From: DATECU01 sp035286745
Lineage (GTDB): Bacteria; Acidobacteriota; Vicinamibacteria; Fen-336
Reading direction: 5' to 3'
Length of the DNA: 28,163 bases
Assembly: GCA_035286745.1 (NCBI GenBank)
Contig: DATECU010000361.1
Span: forward strand, 1-28,163
Shown: positions 14,934-23,667 of the stretch, piece by piece
Position numbering within the stretch: the stretch's first letter is position 1
Layout: every line of letters starts with the position of its first letter
Position numbers and translations under genes: made by a program
The notes under the pieces: generated by a model
Database searches by the model: none
Told to the model about the DNA's origin: nothing
Seen by the model: the letters and a program-made list of their open reading frames with translations, nothing else

Positions 14934-16049
14934 ATGGCGACAGTAGCTCCCAGCCGGCTCGATTCCTTCGTGGTGCCCGGAGGGCTCAAGGGGCAGCTCT
15001 CCGACTTCGCAGTGCCCGAGCTGCTGCAACACCTCCACCTTTCGGGGGCGGTCGGGATCCTGACCCTGGTTTCCGGCGGGGCCAGGAAGGCGCTCTATCT
15101 CAAGGACGGACGGGTGGTGTTCGCCGCCAGCAATCTGCCTAACGATAGGTTGGGGGAGTTGTTGCTGCGCGAGGGGAAGATCACGGTCGAGGAGTACGAC
15201 GCCTCCATCCGCGCCATCTCCAAGGGCAAGCGGCAGGGCCGGGTGCTGGTGGAGATGGGCGCGCTCACCCCCAAGGACCTCTGGGAGGGAGTCCAGTTCC
15301 AGGTCAAAGAGATCGTCTACTCGGTGTTCCAGTGGGATGACGGCCAGTTCCACTTCGAGGAGTCGACGCTGCCGGAGAAGGAGCGCATCACCGTCGAACT
15401 CCACGTGGTGCCGCTGATCCTGGCCGGGCTGCGACGGGTCGATGCCCAGGGGCGCATCCAGAGTCGCTACCCGTCCCCCGATCTGGTGCTGGAGATGGCG
15501 ACCCCGGTCGAGCTGGCCCTGGAGCCGTACGAGCAGCACATCCTGGGACTGGTGGATGGGGAGCGCAGCGTGCTCGAGATCTGCCGAGAGAGCGAGATCG
15601 GGGAGAGCGAGACCCTGAAGGTTCTCTACGCCCTGCTCTCGGGGAGCCTGGTCAAGATCCGGGGCAAGAAGGTCAGGGCCTTCGACCAGGACTTCGTGCC
15701 GGCCGACACCCTGGACTCCATCATCGACGGCTTCAACCAGATGTTCAGCTACGTTTTCCGGTACATGGTGCGGGAGGTGGGCCCCATCGCCGAGAACGTG
15801 CTGGAGAAGTACTTGGGTGGCCTGCGGGAGGGCCGCAAGGACGTGTTCGCCGGGGTGAAGTTGCAGAAGGACGGCACCCTGGATTCGGCAACCCTGGAGC
15901 GCAACGCCAGCCGGCTGACCGAGGAGGCTCGCCGCTCGCTCCTGGTCGATGCCCTGAACGAGCTGCTCTACGCCGAGCTGCTCGCCGTCAAGCGCACCCT
16001 GGGGCCCGAGCACGAGGCGGCCATCGTCCGCGCCTTTCGGGACCGCTAG
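14934..16049 (+). CDS. DUF4388/PATAN-domain protein
   Basis: The function is not known. The N-terminal 110 or so residues match the DUF4388 (PATAN, PatA N-terminus) pattern: GGLKGQLSDFAVPELLQHLH, then a strand-turn-strand (GILTLVSGGARKALYLKDGRVVFAAS) and a helical tail (RLGELLLREGKITVEEYD). Residues near 195-245 form a helical winged-helix-like segment (LGLVDGERSVLEICRES ... LYALLSGSLVKIRGKK). The last 120 residues are helical and unassigned. PATAN proteins are common in Acidobacteriota, Myxococcota and cyanobacteria and often sit in signalling pathways with response regulators; no such partner is here. There is no signal peptide or membrane segment, so it is probably cytoplasmic. ATG 14934 is preferred over TTG 14892, which overlaps the promoter candidate. 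Confidence 0.8.
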   Translation: MATVAPSRLDSFVVPGGLKGQLSDFAVPELLQHLHLSGAVGILTLVSGGARKALYLKDGRVVFAASNLPNDRLGELLLREGKITVEEYDASIRAISKGKRQGRVLVEMGALTPKDLWEGVQFQVKEIVYSVFQWDDGQFHFEESTLPEKERITVELHVVPLILAGLRRVDAQGRIQSRYPSPDLVLEMATPVELALEPYEQHILGLVDGERSVLEICRESEIGESETLKVLYALLSGSLVKIRGKKVRAFDQDFVPADTLDSIIDGFNQMFSYVFRYMVREVGPIAENVLEKYLGGLREGRKDVFAGVKLQKDGTLDSATLERNASRLTEEARRSLLVDALNELLYAELLAVKRTLGPEHEAAIVRAFRDR

Positions 16050-16071
16050 GCCCCGGCGCCCCTGATCACGG

Positions 16072-16164
16072 GTGCAGATCACGCGGCAGCAGGTTCGAGG
16101 AGCCGTCCTGCTGCTGGCGGTAGCGCTGCTCTGGACCGCCTGGAGGCTGTGGACGCTCCGCTGA
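16072..16164 (+). CDS. Possible 30-residue single-membrane-span peptide before miaA
   Basis: A GTG-initiated frame encodes 30 residues: a short basic N-terminus (QITRQQVRG), one hydrophobic helix (AVLLLAVALLWTAW) and a basic end (RLWTLR), the shape of a small membrane protein. It begins 22 bases after the DUF4388 stop and runs 16 bases into miaA in another frame. No clear ribosome site precedes it. In GC-rich DNA such a frame can arise by chance. In its favour, it otherwise leaves an unexplained 99-base gap in a region where most genes overlap. I give it low confidence. Confidence 0.3.
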   Translation: MQITRQQVRGAVLLLAVALLWTAWRLWTLR

Positions 16165-17075
16165 TCGCGATCGTGGGGCCCACGGCCTCGGGCAAGAGCG
16201 CGCTGGCCCTGCGGCTGGCGGCGGACCGCGGTGGCGAGATCGTGTCTTGCGACAGCCTCCAGATCTACCGGGGCCTGGACATCGGAAGTGCCAAGCCCAC
16301 CCGCGCCGAGCAGGCCCTGGTTCCGCACCACCTGATCGACCTGGCGGATCCCCAAGAGCCCTTCTCCGCCGCCGACTACGCTCGTTTGGCGAGGCAGGCG
16401 CTGTCGGGAATCCGGGACCGAGGCCGGCTGCCGGTGGTGGTCGGGGGCACCGGCCTCTACCTGCGGGCCCTGCTGGAGGGGCTCTTCGAGGGGCCGTCGC
16501 GCGACCCGGAGTTGCGCCAACGGCTGGAGGCGATGGCGGGGCGCTGGGGGCAGGATGCCTTGCACCGGCTGTTGCGCCGGGTGGATCCGGCGGCGGCGGA
16601 CCGGATCGCGCCGGCGGACCGGGTGCGGGTGGTCCGGGCCCTGGAGGTCTTTCGCCTGACGCGGGAGCCGCTGACCGCGCACCACCAGCGCGCCGGTGGC
16701 GGGCTCACCGGCTTTGCGGTCAGGATCGTGGGCCTGGCCCTGGACCGCGGCGAATTGCGTGCCCGGGTGGAGCGGCGGACCGAGGAGATGTGGCAGCGGG
16801 GGCTACTGAGCGAGGTGCAGGGACTGCTGGCCAAGGGTTATGCGCCGGACCTCCGCCCCTTGCAGGCGATCGGCTACCGGCAGGCGGTGGCGGTGATCGA
16901 GGGCCGGCTTTCCGAGGCGGCGGCACGGCGTGATATGGTCACCGCCACCATGCGCTACGCCAAGCGGCAGATGACCTGGTTCCGCCACCAGGCCGAGGTG
17001 CGATGGCACCGCAGCGCCGAAGCGGCCCTGGCCGACGCCTGGCGGGGGTTGGAAGCGCCAGGGGGACCGTCGTGA
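16149..17075 (+). CDS. miaA: tRNA dimethylallyltransferase MiaA
   Basis: MiaA adds a dimethylallyl group to A37 of tRNAs that read UNN codons. The 308 residues start almost directly with the P-loop GPTASGKS (10-17), then SCDSLQIYRGLDIGSAKPT, HHLIDLADPQEPFSAADYARLA, VVVGGTGLYLRALLEGLF and DRVRVVRALEV. It ends with LQAIGYRQAV and TMRYAKRQMTWFRHQ, all family landmarks. The start is GTG 16149, the only usable start in this frame; GGAGG lies only two bases upstream, which is unusually close. The gene ends in a GTGA overlap with deoB. Length and motif order are normal. Confidence 0.95.
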   Translation: MDAPLIAIVGPTASGKSALALRLAADRGGEIVSCDSLQIYRGLDIGSAKPTRAEQALVPHHLIDLADPQEPFSAADYARLARQALSGIRDRGRLPVVVGGTGLYLRALLEGLFEGPSRDPELRQRLEAMAGRWGQDALHRLLRRVDPAAADRIAPADRVRVVRALEVFRLTREPLTAHHQRAGGGLTGFAVRIVGLALDRGELRARVERRTEEMWQRGLLSEVQGLLAKGYAPDLRPLQAIGYRQAVAVIEGRLSEAAARRDMVTATMRYAKRQMTWFRHQAEVRWHRSAEAALADAWRGLEAPGGPS

Positions 17076-18247
17076 GCCCGCGGTTCAAGCGGGCCGTCCT
17101 GGTGGTCTGCGACAGCCTGGGTGTGGGGGCGCTTCCCGACGCCGCCGCGTTTGGCGACCAGGGCGCCGACACCCTGGGCCACGTGCTGGCTTCCCGCCAG
17201 GTGCACATTCCCAACCTGCGCGCGCTGGGGCTCGGCAACCTGACGCCCAGCTTCGAGGGGGCGCGGAACCCGAAGCCCGACGGTGCCTTCGGGCGGATGG
17301 CGGAGGCCAGCGCCGGCAAGGACACGGCGACCGGGCACTGGGAGATCGCTGGCCTGCGCACCGTAAAGCCCTTCCGGACCTATCCCGGTGGTTTCCCCCC
17401 CGAGGTGGTCCGGCCCTTCGAGGAACGGATCGGCCGGCAGGTCCTGGGGAACCAGGTGGCCTCCGGCACCGAGATCCTCAAGGAGCTGGGCGAGGAACAT
17501 CTGCGTACCGGCAGCCCCATCCTCTACACCTCGGCCGACAGCGTCTTTCAGGTGGCCGCCCATGAGGACGTGATTCCCCTGGAGGAGCTGTACCGGATCT
17601 GCCGGATCGGCTATGAGATCGCTTGCCTGGAACACGGAGTGTGCCGGGTGATCGCGCGGCCCTTCGTGGGCCGGAGCCCGGCCGACTTCAAGCGAACACC
17701 TAACCGGCGCGACTTCGCGGTGCCGCCCGAGGGCGACACCCTGCTGGACCTGCTGGTGGCGGCGGGCTGGCCGGTGTTCGCGGTGGGGAAGATCGAGGAC
17801 ATCTTTGCCGGGCGCGGCATCACCGAGGCCGTGCACACCAAGTCCGACGCCGACGGCATCGACCAAACCCTGGCGGCGATGGGCAAGGTCGACCGCGGCC
17901 TCATCTTCACCAACCTGGTCGACTTCGACACCCTGTTCGGTCATCGGAACGATGTGGCCGGGTACGCCGCCAACCTCGAGTCCCTGGACGCGCGGATCCC
18001 GGAGCTGATGGGGGCGCTCCGTCCAGACGACGCGCTGATCTTCACCGCCGATCACGGCTGCGATCCATCCGACGTGTCCACCGACCACACCCGCGAACAC
18101 GTGCCCTTGCTGGTCTGTGGCCCCGGCGTGCGCCCGGGGACCAACCTGGGGACGCGCTCGACGTTTGCCGATCTGGGGCAGACCCTGGCCAGCAACTTCG
18201 CGGTGGGTCCCTTGAAGACGGGCTCTTCGTTCTTGACCGAGCTCTAG
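17072..18247 (+). CDS. deoB: Phosphopentomutase DeoB
   Basis: DeoB interconverts (deoxy)ribose 1-phosphate and 5-phosphate in nucleoside salvage, using two manganese ions in an alkaline-phosphatase fold. The 391 residues include DSLGVGALPDAAAFGDQGAD (first metal Asp), GKDTATGHWEIAG with Thr85 at the residue that carries phosphate in the characterised Bacillus enzyme, the cap domain, NLVDFDTLFGHRND and TADHGCDPSDVSTDHTREH (metal Asp and His residues). GTG 17072 overlaps the miaA stop as GTGA and gives the family N-terminus SPRFKRAVLVVCDSLG. A strong promoter for the next operon follows directly. Confidence 0.95.
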   Translation: MSPRFKRAVLVVCDSLGVGALPDAAAFGDQGADTLGHVLASRQVHIPNLRALGLGNLTPSFEGARNPKPDGAFGRMAEASAGKDTATGHWEIAGLRTVKPFRTYPGGFPPEVVRPFEERIGRQVLGNQVASGTEILKELGEEHLRTGSPILYTSADSVFQVAAHEDVIPLEELYRICRIGYEIACLEHGVCRVIARPFVGRSPADFKRTPNRRDFAVPPEGDTLLDLLVAAGWPVFAVGKIEDIFAGRGITEAVHTKSDADGIDQTLAAMGKVDRGLIFTNLVDFDTLFGHRNDVAGYAANLESLDARIPELMGALRPDDALIFTADHGCDPSDVSTDHTREHVPLLVCGPGVRPGTNLGTRSTFADLGQTLASNFAVGPLKTGSSFLTEL

Positions 18248-18272
18248 GACCGACCGAGCTGCTGCCAAGTCC

Positions 18273-18300
18273 TTGACAGCGAAGAAGGAAGCCCTAGAAT
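18273..18300 (+). promoter_or_regulatory. Strong sigma70-type promoter of the yceD-rpmF-fatty-acid operon
   Basis: A perfect -35 TTGACA (18273-18278) is followed after 16 bases by a good -10 TAGAAT (18295-18300). This is the clearest promoter in the window. The expected start is near 18307, giving a very short leader before ATG 18326. The deoB stop is 26 bases upstream, so it starts a new transcription unit serving DUF177, rpmF, plsX and probably the fab genes. Confidence 0.75.
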
Positions 18301-18325
18301 AGAGAGTTTGATTGCGGCCCCGACC

Positions 18326-18883
18326 ATGCTCACTATCGACGTGAACAAGATCCCCGAAGAGGGGATGACTGTGAAAGAGAGCCTGCTCCCAGCCGAGTTG
18401 CACGTGGCCGGCGAGGAGGGCTTCTCGCTGCTTCCAGGGGGGTGCCTCGAGGCCCTGATCGAGCGCGGCGAGGACGAGACCGTGCACGTTCGGGGACAAC
18501 TGGCGGCCGCCCTCGGCCTGGAGTGCGGGCGTTGCCTCGAGCCCTTTTCCTTTCCGGTGAAGCAAGATCTCGATCTCTTCTACCTGCCCCATCTGGCCGG
18601 GGCCGGCGTCGAAGAGGAGGACGAGGTCGAGCTTTCCGACCGCGACATGGTGGTGGCCTATTACAGCGCGGACCGCTTGGACTTGGGCGAGATGCTGAGA
18701 GAGCAGCTCTTCCTGGCCATCCCCATGAAACGGGTGTGCGGCGAGGCTTGTCTCGGCCTTTGCCCTTGCTGTGGCCGCAATCGCAACATCACGCCGTGCT
18801 CGTGCACGCCGGAGGAGAGCGATCCCCGGCTGCTGCCGCTCAAAGACCTGCTCGGCAAGGGTTCGAAGCCCGGAACCGACTGA
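18326..18883 (+). CDS. yceD: DUF177 / YceD family protein
   Basis: YceD proteins are encoded next to rpmF in most bacteria and have been linked to large-subunit rRNA accumulation; the exact action is unknown. The 185 residues carry the family Cys signatures, ECGRCLEPF in the middle and CGEACLGLCPCCGRNRNITPCSC near the C-terminus, probably a zinc site. An acidic stretch (AGVEEEDEVELSDRDMV) lies between. I chose ATG 18326 (MLTIDVNKIPEEG); a TTG at 18308 falls at the predicted transcription start and would be leaderless. No Shine-Dalgarno is visible for ATG 18326. The downstream rpmF supports the call. Confidence 0.88.
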   Translation: MLTIDVNKIPEEGMTVKESLLPAELHVAGEEGFSLLPGGCLEALIERGEDETVHVRGQLAAALGLECGRCLEPFSFPVKQDLDLFYLPHLAGAGVEEEDEVELSDRDMVVAYYSADRLDLGEMLREQLFLAIPMKRVCGEACLGLCPCCGRNRNITPCSCTPEESDPRLLPLKDLLGKGSKPGTD

Positions 18884-18899
18884 CGTCCCGCTCGGGACG
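18884..18899 (+). other. Perfect hairpin between yceD and rpmF
   Basis: CGTCCCG (18884-18890) and CGGGACG (18893-18899) form a seven-pair stem directly abutting the yceD stop codon. No T-run follows. It could be an RNA processing or stability element that lets ribosomal protein L32 be expressed at a different level from its neighbours; this is an inference. Confidence 0.4.
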
Positions 18900-18961
18900 C
18901 GGCTTCCCCCCGCGAGCGCCTCAAGGGCCTCGACAGCGGGAGCCGGAATGAGGAGAAAACG

Positions 18962-19144
18962 ATGCCGAATCCCAAACGCCGCCACTCGAAAGCCCGCACC
19001 GCCAGCCGGCGCGCCCACGACCACCTGAAGACCCCCGGGCTCAGCAACTGCCCCAACTGCCACGAGCCCAAGCTCTCGCACCGGGTTTGCCCCCACTGCG
19101 GGTTCTACAAGGGCAAGCCGGTGATCGAAGTGGGAGAGGTCTGA
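18962..19144 (+). CDS. rpmF: 50S ribosomal protein L32 (zinc-binding form)
   Basis: L32 is a small structural protein of the large ribosomal subunit. The 60 residues begin MPNPKRRHSKARTASRRAHD and contain two CxxC pairs (CPNC and CPHCGFYKG), the zinc-ribbon form. GAGGAG (18950-18955) is well placed before the ATG. The yceD-rpmF-plsX order is a classic bacterial arrangement. The length is typical. Confidence 0.97.
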   Translation: MPNPKRRHSKARTASRRAHDHLKTPGLSNCPNCHEPKLSHRVCPHCGFYKGKPVIEVGEV

Positions 19145-19170
19145 TCGACACCGGTTCCAGTTCGCCTCGC

Positions 19171-20193
19171 GTGGCCGTGGATGCCCTGGGCGGCGATCAC
19201 GGCCTTGGCGTCGTGGTCACCGGGACCATGGCCGCCTGTCGCGAGCTCGGGGTCAAGGCCATCCTGGTTGGCCCCAAGGACCAGGTGTCGGCGGAGCTTG
19301 AGCGGCAGGGCGGTGCGGCCCTGCCTATCGATGTCGCCGACGCGCCTGACGTGGTTGGCATGGCGGAGGCGGTCACCCGAGCCACGCTCAAGAAGCGCTC
19401 CTCGATTCACCTGGCCCTGGAACTGGTGCGCGACGGCGCGGCCGACGCCTTCTTCTCCGCCGGAAACACCGCCGCCTGCTGGACCGTCGCCAAGCTGACG
19501 CTGGGCACCCTGGAAGAGGTGGACCGGCCGGCCCTGGCGGCCGTGGTGCCCCACCTGGGCGGCTGGACGGTGCTCCTGGACGTGGGTGCCAACGCCAACT
19601 GCAAGGCCCGCCACCTCGAGGAGTTCGCGGTCATGGGGAGCCTCTACACCCGGGCCTTGTTCCATGTCGAGAACCCGCGGGTGGGCCTGATGAGCGTGGG
19701 GGAAGAGGAGACCAAGGGCAACGAGCTGACCAAGGAGGTCCACGAGGTCTTGAAGGGCTCGGGCCTCAACTTCGTGGGGAACGTGGAAGGCCACGACATG
19801 TTCTCCGGCGATGTCGACGTCATCGTCATGGACGGCTTCACCGGCAACGTGGCTCTGAAAGCGAGCGAGAGCCTGGCCGAGGCCATGGTCGACCTGATCA
19901 AGGAAGAGCTGGGCAAGACGGCGCTGCGACGGCTGGGGGGCCTCTTGGCGCGGGGGGCCTTCCGGGCCCTCAAGCAGCGCATCGACCCCTCGGAGCACGG
20001 CGGGGCGCCGCTGCTCGGGGTCAAGGGCTCGGTGGTGATCGGCCACGGGCGGTCCAATGCCCTCGCCATCAAGCACGGCATCCGGGTGGCGGCTGCGCTG
20101 TTCCGGGCCGGCATCAACCAGCGCATCGAGAGCGAGCTCAGGACTCTGGGGAGCCGCAAGGCCGCGGGAACCGCCCCGGCGGGCGCACCATGA
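19171..20193 (+). CDS. plsX: Phosphate acyltransferase PlsX
   Basis: PlsX converts acyl-ACP and phosphate to acyl-phosphate, feeding PlsY in phospholipid synthesis. It is a peripheral membrane enzyme. Landmarks: VAVDALGGDHGLGVVV at the start, DAFFSAGNTAA, LLDVGANANCKARHLEEFAVMGSLY, VGLMSVGEEETKGNEL, DVIVMDGFTGNVALKASES and a final GHGRSNALAIKHGIRVA. With GTG 19171 the protein is 340 residues, the normal size. That start has no clear ribosome site. The only upstream ATG (19087) lies within rpmF and adds 28 alien residues. The true start is therefore uncertain; reinitiation after the rpmF stop (19142-19144) is possible. Confidence 0.92.
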   Translation: MAVDALGGDHGLGVVVTGTMAACRELGVKAILVGPKDQVSAELERQGGAALPIDVADAPDVVGMAEAVTRATLKKRSSIHLALELVRDGAADAFFSAGNTAACWTVAKLTLGTLEEVDRPALAAVVPHLGGWTVLLDVGANANCKARHLEEFAVMGSLYTRALFHVENPRVGLMSVGEEETKGNELTKEVHEVLKGSGLNFVGNVEGHDMFSGDVDVIVMDGFTGNVALKASESLAEAMVDLIKEELGKTALRRLGGLLARGAFRALKQRIDPSEHGGAPLLGVKGSVVIGHGRSNALAIKHGIRVAAALFRAGINQRIESELRTLGSRKAAGTAPAGAP

Positions 20194-21137
20194 GCCTGGC
20201 TTTCCTCTTCCCAGGGCAAGGTTCGCAGAAGGTCGGCATGGGCCGCGCCCTGGTGGACGGCTTCGCCGAGGCCCGGGCCGCCTTCGAGGAGGCCGACCAG
20301 GCCCTTGGCTTCTCGCTCTCGCGGCTGTGCTTCGAAGGGCCGGAGGAGGACCTCAGACTCACCGCCAACACCCAGCCGGCGATCCTCACCACCAGCCTGG
20401 CCGCCTACCGCTGCCTGGCCTCCCGGGGTGTCACGCCGGCGTGGGTGGCGGGGCACAGCCTCGGCGAGTACTCGGCCCTGGTGGCGGCCGGGACGCTCAC
20501 CCTCTCCGATGCGGTGAGGGCGGTTCGCAAGCGCGGCCAGTACATGCAAGAGGCGGTTCCCGTGGGTCAGGGAGCCATGGCGGCGATCCTGAACCTCGAC
20601 CTGCCCGCGGTCGAGGAGGCGTGCCGTCAGGCGGCCCAGGGCCAGGTGGTTTCGCCGGCGAACCTGAACTCGCCGGGTCAGATCGTGATCGCCGGCCACC
20701 GCGAGGCCGTGGACCGGGCGATCGAGGCCTGCAAGGTCGCCGGCGCCAAACGGGGCATCCGGCTTCCCGTGTCGGCGCCCTTCCACTGCGCGCTCATGAT
20801 GCCGGCCCAACAGCGCCTGGCGCAGGACCTCGCCGGCCTTGCCTTCAAAGACCCCGGGTTCCCGCTGGTGAACAACGTGGACGCTCGGCCGGTGCGAACC
20901 GGAGAGGAGTGCCGGGACGGCCTGGTGCGTCAGGTATCGGGAGCCGTGCGCTGGCAGGAGTCGGTCGAGCGTCTGGCGGAGGCGGGTGTCAGGAGCTTCG
21001 TGGAAGTGGGGCCGGGCAGCGTGCTCTCCGGCCTGGTGAAGAAGATCGATAGGGAGGCCCAGGTGCTGAACGTCGAGGATCCGGCCTCGCTCGACCACGT
21101 CCTGGCCGCGCTCACCGCGGCGCCCCGGGAGGCATGA
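20190..21137 (+). CDS. fabD: Malonyl-CoA:ACP transacylase FabD
   Basis: FabD loads malonyl groups from CoA onto ACP for fatty acid elongation. The 315 residues show FPGQGSQKVGMGRAL at the start, the nucleophile in GHSLGEYSAL (Ser90; E. coli Ser92) and the catalytic His199 in SAPFHCALM (E. coli His201). The C-terminal VEVGPGSVLSGLVKKI is also typical. ATG 20190 overlaps the plsX stop as ATGA. fabH, which often lies between plsX and fabD, is missing. Confidence 0.95.
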   Translation: MSLAFLFPGQGSQKVGMGRALVDGFAEARAAFEEADQALGFSLSRLCFEGPEEDLRLTANTQPAILTTSLAAYRCLASRGVTPAWVAGHSLGEYSALVAAGTLTLSDAVRAVRKRGQYMQEAVPVGQGAMAAILNLDLPAVEEACRQAAQGQVVSPANLNSPGQIVIAGHREAVDRAIEACKVAGAKRGIRLPVSAPFHCALMMPAQQRLAQDLAGLAFKDPGFPLVNNVDARPVRTGEECRDGLVRQVSGAVRWQESVERLAEAGVRSFVEVGPGSVLSGLVKKIDREAQVLNVEDPASLDHVLAALTAAPREA

Positions 21138-21880
21138 TGGCCGAGTTCGCCGGCAAGGTCGCCCTGGTTACCGGAGCCTCACGGGGCATCGGCCGCGCCA
21201 TTGCCCGCGAGTTGGCGACGCGCGGGGCCTCGGTGGTGATGGGGGCCCGCGACGAGTCGAGGTTGGCCGAGGCGGTGGCGGAGATCGTGGCGGCCGGGGG
21301 GCGGGCCGAGCCGCTGGCGCTGGACGTGGCGGATCGGGCTTCGGTCGACGCGGCGTTCGCCAAGCTGCTGGCCAGTCACGGCCGCCTCGACTTCCTGGTC
21401 AACAACGCCGGAATCACTCGGGACAACCTGCTGATCCGCATGAAGCCCGAGGAGTGGGACCAGGTCCTCGCCACCAACCTCACCGGCCTCTTCCACTGCA
21501 CCCAGGTCGCGCTCCGGCCCATGCTGAAGCAGAAGTCCGGACGCATCGTGAACATCACCTCGGTGGTGGGTCTGGCCGGAAACGGGGGGCAAGCCAACTA
21601 CGCCGCCAGCAAGGCGGGGATCGTCGGTTTCACCAAGTCGGTGGCCCGCGAGGTGGCCTCCCGTTCCATCACCGTGAACGCCGTGGCCCCCGGCTTTGTC
21701 GAGACCGACATGACCGGAGCCATGACCGACAAGGCCAAAGAGGCCATCACCTCCGCCATTCCCATGGGTCGAGTGGGGCGACCCGAGGACGTGGCCGGAG
21801 CGGTGGCGTTCCTGCTGTCCGAGGGCGCGTCCTACGTCACCGGCCAGGTGCTGTCCGTGGACGGTGGCTTCCACATGTAG
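21137..21880 (+). CDS. fabG: 3-oxoacyl-ACP reductase FabG
   Basis: FabG reduces 3-oxoacyl-ACP to 3-hydroxyacyl-ACP with NADPH. It is a 247-residue short-chain dehydrogenase with TGASRGIG (cofactor binding), NNAG, the catalytic triad Ser142, Tyr155 and Lys159 (YAASK), the PGFVETDMT segment and the C-terminal VTGQVLSVDGGFHM typical of FabG. Two ATGs are adjacent (21134 and 21137). GGGAGG ends one base before the first and four before the second, so I prefer 21137; 21134 would add one Met. It overlaps the fabD stop. Its own TAG is the first half of a TAGAAT -10-like box. Confidence 0.96.
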   Translation: MAEFAGKVALVTGASRGIGRAIARELATRGASVVMGARDESRLAEAVAEIVAAGGRAEPLALDVADRASVDAAFAKLLASHGRLDFLVNNAGITRDNLLIRMKPEEWDQVLATNLTGLFHCTQVALRPMLKQKSGRIVNITSVVGLAGNGGQANYAASKAGIVGFTKSVAREVASRSITVNAVAPGFVETDMTGAMTDKAKEAITSAIPMGRVGRPEDVAGAVAFLLSEGASYVTGQVLSVDGGFHM

Positions 21881-21883
21881 AAT
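21878..21883 (+). promoter_or_regulatory. Possible -10 box of an internal acpP promoter, overlapping the fabG stop
   Basis: TAGAAT (21878-21883) begins with the fabG stop codon and is followed by a roughly 100-base leader before acpP. The hexamer is the one used at 18295. The -35 region (around 21855) is poor. An extra promoter would suit the high ACP level that cells need, but the evidence is the hexamer and the long leader only. Confidence 0.35.
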
Positions 21884-21886
21884 GGG

Positions 21887-21972
21887 CCGCTCGGGAGCGG
21901 TATCTCATCGCTCATCGAAAGGCCGACCAGAGCGAAACGTCGCAAGAGAAGGGGTTCAGCAAAGGCGAACCC
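21887..21972 (+). promoter_or_regulatory. Structured acpP leader with two hairpins next to the ribosome site
   Basis: The first hairpin pairs CCGCTC with GAGCGG (21887-21900). The second pairs GGGTTC (21952-21957) with GAACCC (21967-21972) around a 9-base loop. It ends one base before the GGAGGAG Shine-Dalgarno (21974-21980) of acpP. The leader is purine-rich and unlike the tightly overlapping junctions around it. A role in acpP translation or messenger stability is inferred. Confidence 0.4.
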
Positions 21973-21984
21973 TGGAGGAGCTTC

Positions 21985-22233
21985 ATGGAGCCTGTTGCCG
22001 ATCGCGTCAAGAAGATCATCGTGGACCAGTTGGGTGTGGAAGAGGACCTGGTGACCGCCGAGGCCCACTTCGTGGACGACCTGGGCGCCGACAGCCTGGA
22101 CACCGTCGAGCTGGTGATGGCCCTCGAAGAGGAGTTTGGGATCGAGATCCCCGACGAGGACGCCGAGAAGATCACCCGGGTGAAGGAAGCCGTCGACTAC
22201 ATCGAGAAACACGCCGATAAGGCGAAGAAGTAG
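21985..22233 (+). CDS. acpP: Acyl carrier protein AcpP
   Basis: ACP carries growing acyl chains on a phosphopantetheine arm in fatty acid and lipid A synthesis. The acidic 82-residue protein has the modification site GADSLD (Ser37) followed by VELVMALEEEFGIEIPDEDAEKI, which is helix II and beyond. GGAGGAG lies four bases before ATG 21985, the best ribosome site in the window, matching a highly expressed gene. The frame is open further upstream, but only overlapping fabG. Here it sits between fabG and fabF, the standard order. Confidence 0.97.
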   Translation: MEPVADRVKKIIVDQLGVEEDLVTAEAHFVDDLGADSLDTVELVMALEEEFGIEIPDEDAEKITRVKEAVDYIEKHADKAKK

Positions 22234-22299
22234 CGGCTTCGCCGAGCCCTGGCCCGGTTGTCGGTGGCCTGGGGCCAAGGGCCGGGAGGAATCGAACGA

Positions 22300-23547
<1,248 letters not shown>

Positions 23548-23570
23548 GCCCGGGCAGCGCCGCTTGCCGC

Positions 23571-23603
23571 TTGCAGTGCGACCCGGAAATGAATCATGAT
23601 TCA
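23571..23603 (+). promoter_or_regulatory. Candidate etfBA promoter with overlapping palindromic operator
   Basis: A perfect 14-base palindrome, TGAATCATGATTCA (23590-23603), stands out as AT-rich in GC-rich DNA. A possible promoter, TTGCAG (23571-23576) with an 18-base spacer to CATGAT (23595-23600), places its -10 inside the palindrome, the layout of a repressor site. The TGAAT...ATTCA half-sites resemble operators of TetR-type FadR regulators, which control etfBA in Bacillus subtilis. The match is from memory and the regulator is not in the window. The following bases (CAGTAATCAG) could instead be part of a dispersed repeat. Confidence 0.5.
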
Positions 23604-23667
23604 GTAATCAGTGGCCCCGTCTCCGACCCCGCCGGGTAGAGGAGGGAGGGGGCTTGGAGAGCCTGAC

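Noticed and set aside
14721..16685. 654-codon open frame on the minus strand across spoIID, DUF4388 and miaA
   Set aside because: It spans three real + strand genes with clear family motifs; its translation is His/Gln/Arg-rich with no domain.
16955..19096. 713-codon open frame on the minus strand opposite deoB, yceD and rpmF
   Set aside because: Shadow of deoB, DUF177 and rpmF; biased composition and no domain.
23604..23667. Small coding region before etfB (frame from 23611)
   Set aside because: A Pro/Gly-rich translation of what looks like decayed intergenic repeat; EtfB family alignment starts at 23668.
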